This document shows, piece after piece, positions 5,803 through 9,793 of a stretch of DNA of 9,793 nt (its first letter is position 1; the number at the start of each line of letters is the position of its first letter). The DNA comes from an uncultured Eubacteriales bacterium. Lineage in GTDB: Bacteria > Bacillota > Clostridia > Oscillospirales > CAG-272. Both the position numbers and the translations under genes were made by a program. The DNA lies in contig CAKSLR010000054.1 of the NCBI GenBank assembly GCA_934467435.1, forward strand, positions 1-9,793, in the 5' to 3' direction. A model generated the notes under the pieces. The model searched no databases, had not been told where the DNA came from, and saw nothing but the letters and a program-made list of their open reading frames with translations.

Positions 5803-7536
5803 ATGAAACTGATATTACGGTTCCTGAAACCGCACCGAAAACTGTGCGTTTTCACCATCCTGCTGATGGCGCTGGATATGGCAGGCATGATGCTGATTCC
5901 GACCTTCGCCGCCGAAATGCTGAACCGTGGCTCTTCCGCCGCCACGGGTTTCGGCGATCTTTTGAACACGGGAATCAAAATGCTGTCGGCATCGGTCCTT
6001 GCCGTGATCGGCGCCATTGTCGGCGGGTATGCCTGCGCCAAACTCGCAGCACGGGTCGGCGCCGACATCCGAAAGGCAATTTACGAGAAGTCGCTTACGC
6101 TCTCGGTCTATGATTTTCAGACCTTCGGCACCGCGTCCATGACCACCCGGACGGTATCCGACGTGGCGACGGTTCAGTTCGCCGTGGTCAATATTTTTCA
6201 GATGATGCTGCCGGTACCGGTGATTTTTCTTGTGGCGATTGTTCTGTCGTTTTCCCTTGACCGTCTGCTCGGCTTTGTACTGCTCGGGGTACTGGCGCTG
6301 ATTGTGCTGATCGCCTGTTTCGTCATGCGGAGCGCGTCTCCCCTGTTTCGGAAACTGCAGAAACTGCTTGACCAAATGAGCACCGTGCTGCTGGAGAACA
6401 TCACGGGGGTGCGCGTGGTCCGCGCGTTCAACAAAGAAGAGCATGAGACAGAGCGGCTCAACGCGGCGTTTGGCGACTATAAGACCACCTCGGTCAAGGC
6501 AAACCGTATGTTTGCGGGGCTGGACGGACTGACCAACTTCTCCATCAATCTTTTCGTGGTGCTGGTTTACTGGCTCAGCGGCAGCCGCATTACGGCGGGC
6601 GTGTTCGGCATCGGCGATATTACGGCAATCATCGAATATGCCATTATGGCGCTGTTCAGCGTGATGATGGCGCAGTTCGTCATTCTCTCCCTCCCGCGTG
6701 CGCTGGAGTGCCTTGGGCGGATTGACGAGGTTCTTTCCCGCCGCCCTCAGATGACCGAACAAACGGAAACCGAGGTGCCGCTTACCGACAAAGAAAATGT
6801 CCTTGCCTTTGAAAATGTCTCCTTCCGCTATGCGGATTCCGACGCCTACGCCCTGCGGGACCTGAGTTTTGTCTGCCGGCGGGGCGAAACAACCGCCATC
6901 ATCGGCGGAACGGGCAGCGGTAAATCCACCATTGCTTCCCTGATGCTGCGGTTCGGGGATGTCAGCGGGGGGCGCGTGACGCTCTGCGGCACCGACATCC
7001 GCGAAATGCCGCAAAAAGAACTCCGTGACCGGGTTTCCTATGTGCAGCAGCGCGCGTGGCTGTTTTCGGGCACCATTGCCGAGAACCTGCGCTACGGGAA
7101 CGAATCCGCCACGGACGAAGAACTTCTGCACGCGCTGGACATTGCCCAGGCAGGGGATTTTGTCCGCGCCCTGCCGGAGGGGTTAGATTCCCACGTGGCA
7201 CAGGGCGGCACCAACTTTTCGGGCGGGCAGAAGCAGCGGCTCTCGATTGCCCGCGCCATTGTCAAGGATCCTCTGCTTTACATTTTTGACGACAGTTTTT
7301 CCGCGCTCGATTTCCAGACCGATGCGGCGCTGCGCCACGCGCTTTTGCGGGAGAAGCGCGACAAAGCCACTGTCATCATCGCCCAGCGGGTCAGTTCCAT
7401 CCGGCACGCCGATCAGATCATTGTGCTGCAGGAAGGAAAGCCGGTCGGCATCGGCAGGCACGAGGAACTGCTGAAGACCTGCGGGGTCTATCGCGAAATA
7501 TACGAATCCCAGACGAAGGAGGTGGACGAGAGATGA
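5803..7536 (+). CDS. Heterodimeric ABC exporter subunit, degenerate ATPase site
   Basis: A 577-residue half-transporter: six transmembrane helices in the first 300 residues (about 12-34, 58-78, 128-150, 155-177, 245-263, 272-296) fused to an ABC ATPase domain from about 336. It has Walker A GGTGSGKST (368-376), Q-loop Q415 and signature FSGGQ (472-476). Walker B LLYIFDD carries D497 where catalytic glutamate belongs, and the switch position is Q528 (IIAQRVSSI) instead of histidine. These two changes mark the degenerate-site partner of heterodimeric exporters such as BmrCD, LmrCD and TM287/288. I use ATG 5803, with CGGAGG 10 bases upstream; the in-frame ATG at 5764 has no ribosome binding site and lies about at the transcription start. 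It overlaps the next gene by ATGA. The MerR-type promoter points to inducible export, probably of drugs or peptides. Confidence 0.93.
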   Translation: MKLILRFLKPHRKLCVFTILLMALDMAGMMLIPTFAAEMLNRGSSAATGFGDLLNTGIKMLSASVLAVIGAIVGGYACAKLAARVGADIRKAIYEKSLTLSVYDFQTFGTASMTTRTVSDVATVQFAVVNIFQMMLPVPVIFLVAIVLSFSLDRLLGFVLLGVLALIVLIACFVMRSASPLFRKLQKLLDQMSTVLLENITGVRVVRAFNKEEHETERLNAAFGDYKTTSVKANRMFAGLDGLTNFSINLFVVLVYWLSGSRITAGVFGIGDITAIIEYAIMALFSVMMAQFVILSLPRALECLGRIDEVLSRRPQMTEQTETEVPLTDKENVLAFENVSFRYADSDAYALRDLSFVCRRGETTAIIGGTGSGKSTIASLMLRFGDVSGGRVTLCGTDIREMPQKELRDRVSYVQQRAWLFSGTIAENLRYGNESATDEELLHALDIAQAGDFVRALPEGLDSHVAQGGTNFSGGQKQRLSIARAIVKDPLLYIFDDSFSALDFQTDAALRHALLREKRDKATVIIAQRVSSIRHADQIIVLQEGKPVGIGRHEELLKTCGVYREIYESQTKEVDER

Positions 7537-9344
7537 GCGAAGAGAAGAAAAACGATGCGACCGTGGAAAAAGACGCGCCGAAACATGCCATGAAGACTGC
7601 CCTGCGCCTTTTCGGGCAACTGAAAAACCAGCGGGTGCGGCTGATTCTTGTCATTTTCTCCGTCCTTTTCACCACGACGCTGAATATTCTGACGCCCTAC
7701 TACAGCGCGGGCGTCATGGATTCCCTGGTTGACGCGGTCAAGGCGGCGATGGCGGATGGCGTCGGCTTTTCGATTCCGTGGGAGGGGCTCGGCAGGCAAC
7801 TGGTCGTCATCACGGTGATGTATGCGGTTCTGACGGGGTTCTACTTCCTCCAATCCTTCCTGATGGCAAGCGTTGCCGAAACGCTGATTCTGACGCTGCG
7901 TGAGCAGATCAGCCGCAAGATTCACAAACTGCCCCTCAAATTCTTTGACGATAACAAACCCGGCGAGATTCTCTCCCGCGTGACGAGCGACCTCGACAAA
8001 GTTTCCGAAACGTTGCAAACGGGGCTGATGCGTTTCCTCACCTCCATCGTCACCATTCTCGGTTCCTTTGCCTTCATGTTTTATTTCAGTCCGCTGCTCA
8101 CCTTCATCTTCATCGGCTTTGCGGCGGTCAGTTTTGTGATCACCAGGATCGTTGCGGGCAAAAACCTTGACCTTTCCTCCGACCGGCAGGAGAAGGTCGC
8201 CGCCCTGACGGGGCTTACCGAGGAATCCTACACCGGCAGAAACGTCATTCTGGCTTACAACAATGAAGAAAACAGCATGGCAACGCTGAATCGGGCGATT
8301 GACGACGTTGCCGCCGCGAACGAAAAAGCCGATTTCCTAACCAACAGCATCAACCCGAGCATCCGTTTCCTTTCCCGGGTCTCGCAGGTGGTGATTCTGC
8401 TAATCGGCTGCTACCGCATGGGAAACGGGCAAATGACCTTCGGCGCGATTCAGGCATATTTCCAGTACATGGGTCAGTGTTCCGAACCGCTGACCGAGGC
8501 GGCGTATATGATCAACGCCCTGCAATCGGCGTTTGCCTCGGCGGAGCGGACGTTTGCGTTTCTCGACGATACGGAAGAAAAGAAGGACACCGATTCCCCC
8601 GTGCCGCTGCCGCATGCGCGCGGCGTGGTTGCTTTCCGGCACGTCAGTTTCGGGTATTCCCCCGACAAAATTCTGATGAAGGACATCAGTTTTACCGCCA
8701 AAGAGGGCGAGAAAATCGCCATTGTCGGCGCAACGGGCGCGGGCAAAACAACGCTGATCAACCTGCTGATGCGCTTCTATGAGGTCGGCGGCGGCAGCAT
8801 TACGGTAGACGGCATTCCGACCACCGACCTGACGCGAAAGACCCTGCGCGCGAATTTCGGCATGGTGTTGCAGGATACCTGGCTCTTCCACGGTACGATT
8901 GCCGAAAACATCGCCTACGGCAGGGAGGATGCCACGCGGGAAGAGGTGGAAGCGGCGGCAAAGATGGCGAAAATCCACACCTTCATCCAAAGCATGCCGC
9001 AGGGATATGACACAGTGCTGGATAACGACGCCGCGAACATTTCGGTCGGGCAGCGGCAGCTTCTGACCATCGCGCGGGTGTTTCTCTGTGACCCGCCGAT
9101 TCTGATTCTCGATGAAGCCACCTCCAGCGTGGATACGCGGACCGAGGCGGAGATCGGAAAAGCCATGGCATCCCTCATGCGGGGGCGGACCAGTTTCGTG
9201 ATCGCGCACCGCCTTTCCACCATCCGGGATGCGGACTGCATCCTGTATATGGATCACGGCACCATCATCGAACAGGGGAGCCACACCGAACTGCTGAAAA
9301 GAGGCGGCGCGTACGCCGCGCTGTACCAAAGCCAGTTTGCGTGA
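7533..9344 (+). CDS. Heterodimeric ABC exporter subunit, catalytic ATPase site
   Basis: The partner half-transporter, 603 residues. A charged 25-residue N-terminal extension precedes the membrane domain (helices near 36-57, 90-115, 165-187, 188-206 and two more before about 340). The ATPase domain has Walker A GATGAGKTT (399-407), Walker B ILILDE with catalytic E528, and switch H559 (VIAHRLSTI), all canonical. Its signature is ISVGQ (503-507) in place of LSGGQ, which would face the degenerate Walker motifs of the partner. So the consensus ATP site combines this subunit's Walker motifs with the partner's FSGGQ, and the other site is degenerate. AAGGAGGT (7516-7523) lies 9 bases before ATG 7533, and the ATGA overlap suggests coupled synthesis in equal amounts, as a 1:1 complex needs. 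The substrate is not evident. Confidence 0.93.
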   Translation: MSEEKKNDATVEKDAPKHAMKTALRLFGQLKNQRVRLILVIFSVLFTTTLNILTPYYSAGVMDSLVDAVKAAMADGVGFSIPWEGLGRQLVVITVMYAVLTGFYFLQSFLMASVAETLILTLREQISRKIHKLPLKFFDDNKPGEILSRVTSDLDKVSETLQTGLMRFLTSIVTILGSFAFMFYFSPLLTFIFIGFAAVSFVITRIVAGKNLDLSSDRQEKVAALTGLTEESYTGRNVILAYNNEENSMATLNRAIDDVAAANEKADFLTNSINPSIRFLSRVSQVVILLIGCYRMGNGQMTFGAIQAYFQYMGQCSEPLTEAAYMINALQSAFASAERTFAFLDDTEEKKDTDSPVPLPHARGVVAFRHVSFGYSPDKILMKDISFTAKEGEKIAIVGATGAGKTTLINLLMRFYEVGGGSITVDGIPTTDLTRKTLRANFGMVLQDTWLFHGTIAENIAYGREDATREEVEAAAKMAKIHTFIQSMPQGYDTVLDNDAANISVGQRQLLTIARVFLCDPPILILDEATSSVDTRTEAEIGKAMASLMRGRTSFVIAHRLSTIRDADCILYMDHGTIIEQGSHTELLKRGGAYAALYQSQFA

Positions 9345-9368
9345 CCCGGCACCACCCAACCGAATAAA

Positions 9369-9397
9369 AATATCCCCCCATAGAACGGGGGGATATT
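9369..9397 (-). terminator. Hairpin after the exporter operon, T-run on minus strand
   Basis: AATATCCCCCC at 9369-9379 pairs perfectly with GGGGGGATATT at 9387-9397 over a 7-base loop. It sits 24 bases past the exporter stop, where a terminator is expected. On the plus strand only GATGTTCC follows, whereas on the minus strand the stem runs into TTTTATTCGG, so by the T-run rule it works best leftward. It may still pause rightward transcripts. Confidence 0.6.
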
Positions 9398-9412
9398 GAT
9401 GTTCCGCCGCAG

Positions 9413-9422
9413 GGAGGTGATC
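9413..9422 (+). promoter_or_regulatory. Orphan perfect Shine-Dalgarno
   Basis: GGAGGTGATC is fully complementary to the 3' end of bacterial 16S rRNA, yet no start codon lies at the usual 5-10 base distance; ATA occurs where ATG would be expected. The nearest frame from GTG inside it is a four-codon stub. It lies upstream of the promoter at 9435, so it would be on a different transcript from the one that promoter starts. It looks like the remnant of a lost gene start. Confidence 0.4.
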
Positions 9423-9434
9423 GGAAAATAAGCG

Positions 9435-9463
9435 TTGACAAACGGGCGGCGGCGTGCTATCAT
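9435..9463 (+). promoter_or_regulatory. Sigma-A promoter before the LRR fragment
   Basis: TTGACA (9435-9440) and TATCAT (9458-9463) are 17 bases apart. The predicted transcription start is near 9470, about at an ATG (9468) with no ribosome binding site between, so translation there would have to be leaderless. The intervening DNA is GC-rich. Confidence 0.7.
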
Positions 9464-9729
9464 CAATATGCGGGTACTCGTATCGGGACTCATCGGTTCC
9501 GGCAACCGGCTCCATAGAACTAACCTATACCGTCAATAAAGACGGCAAAGGTTGCACGGTAACCGGCATCGGAAGTTGTACCGACAAAGATATTGTCATA
9601 CCAAAGGTGAATCCCGCCGGATATCCCGTTACGGCAATCGGATATGGAGCGTTTCAAAAGTACACAAGCTTAATTTCCATCACCATTCCGAGCAGTGTGA
9701 CCACCATCGGCAATTCTGCGTTTGTTTAA
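9454..9729 (+). pseudogene. Truncated BspA-type leucine-rich-repeat (LRR_5) fragment
   Basis: From about 9508 the frame encodes SIELTYTVNKDGKGCTVTGI, then GSCTDKDIVIP, then one LRR_5 unit containing GYPVTAIGYGAF and a second start, SLISITIPSSVTTIGNSAF, where it stops (TAA 9727-9729). This is the opening of a BspA/LRR_5 domain, a surface-adhesin-like repeat common in gut Clostridia and Bacteroidetes. Normal members have many repeats, a signal peptide and often a cell-wall anchor; none is present. The only start in frame is GTG 9454, inside the promoter, and the 18 codons before the homology look unrelated. It is therefore a fragment broken at both ends and probably not functional. The DNA is less GC-rich than the exporter genes. 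Confidence 0.75.
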
Positions 9730-9793
9730 CCTCGCACGAACACTTTTTAGTAGTAAAAACCATAGTTTTATCCTCTGATTTCAATAAAAACAG

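Noticed and set aside
5815..7131. Long minus-strand frame of 438 codons opposite the first exporter subunit
   Set aside because: Histidine- and arginine-rich antisense shadow of a gene with full ABC exporter motifs; no ribosome binding site or domain.
9744..9759. TTTTTA/TAAAAA inverted repeat near the right end
   Set aside because: Only A-T pairs with a 4-base loop in AT-rich DNA; too weak to call a terminator.

Overview
The window looks like chromosomal DNA from a moderately GC-rich gut-type Firmicute, most likely an uncultured Clostridia lineage. This rests on consensus sigma-A promoters (TTGACA-17-TATAAT and close variants) in otherwise GC-rich DNA, strong AGGAGG-type ribosome binding sites, a short-form ArgC and a BspA-type leucine-rich-repeat (LRR_5) fragment. 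The exact taxon is an inference and cannot be fixed from sequence reading alone.

Layout. 1-588: no convincing gene, but four inverted repeats lie in the first 144 bases. 589-1361: a perfect promoter drives a mosaic pseudogene made of the 5' half of argC, an internal piece of argJ, and what is probably the 3' end of a TetR/AcrR-type regulator. 1491-3313: an intact two-gene ABC-2 exporter operon (ATPase, then permease, overlapping by ATGA), closed by a very strong intrinsic terminator at 3319-3365. 3375-4724 (minus strand): a monocistronic DUF4832-like, glycosidase-fold protein with its own consensus promoter. 4889-5713 (minus strand): a MerR-family regulator with a BmrR/GyrI-like effector domain. 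5803-7536 and 7533-9344: a divergently transcribed, translationally coupled pair of ABC exporter half-transporters forming a heterodimer. 9345-9793: a hairpin, an orphan Shine-Dalgarno, a consensus promoter and a truncated LRR_5 protein fragment.

How the genes work together. The best-supported functional unit is the MerR regulator plus heterodimeric exporter. The short intergenic region holds overlapping divergent promoters, and the exporter promoter has the 19-bp spacer and spacer-centred dyad expected for MerR-type activation. The exporter subunits have complementary degenerate and canonical ATPase residues, so the pair should have one consensus and one degenerate ATP site. A drug-, peptide- or lipid-like substrate is likely but unknown.

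The most unusual aspect is the scrap-like flanks. At 658-1361 three gene pieces are joined end to end, the first junction falling exactly in a shared GCG/GGC run. This looks like a deletion that placed an arginine-biosynthesis promoter upstream of the ABC-2 exporter and removed most of its presumed regulator. At the right end a promoter and start codon run into an LRR fragment out of frame. Either the locus has decayed by successive deletions or the contig contains assembly joins; reads crossing the junctions would decide. I found no RNA genes, CRISPR array, transposase or intact mobile element.
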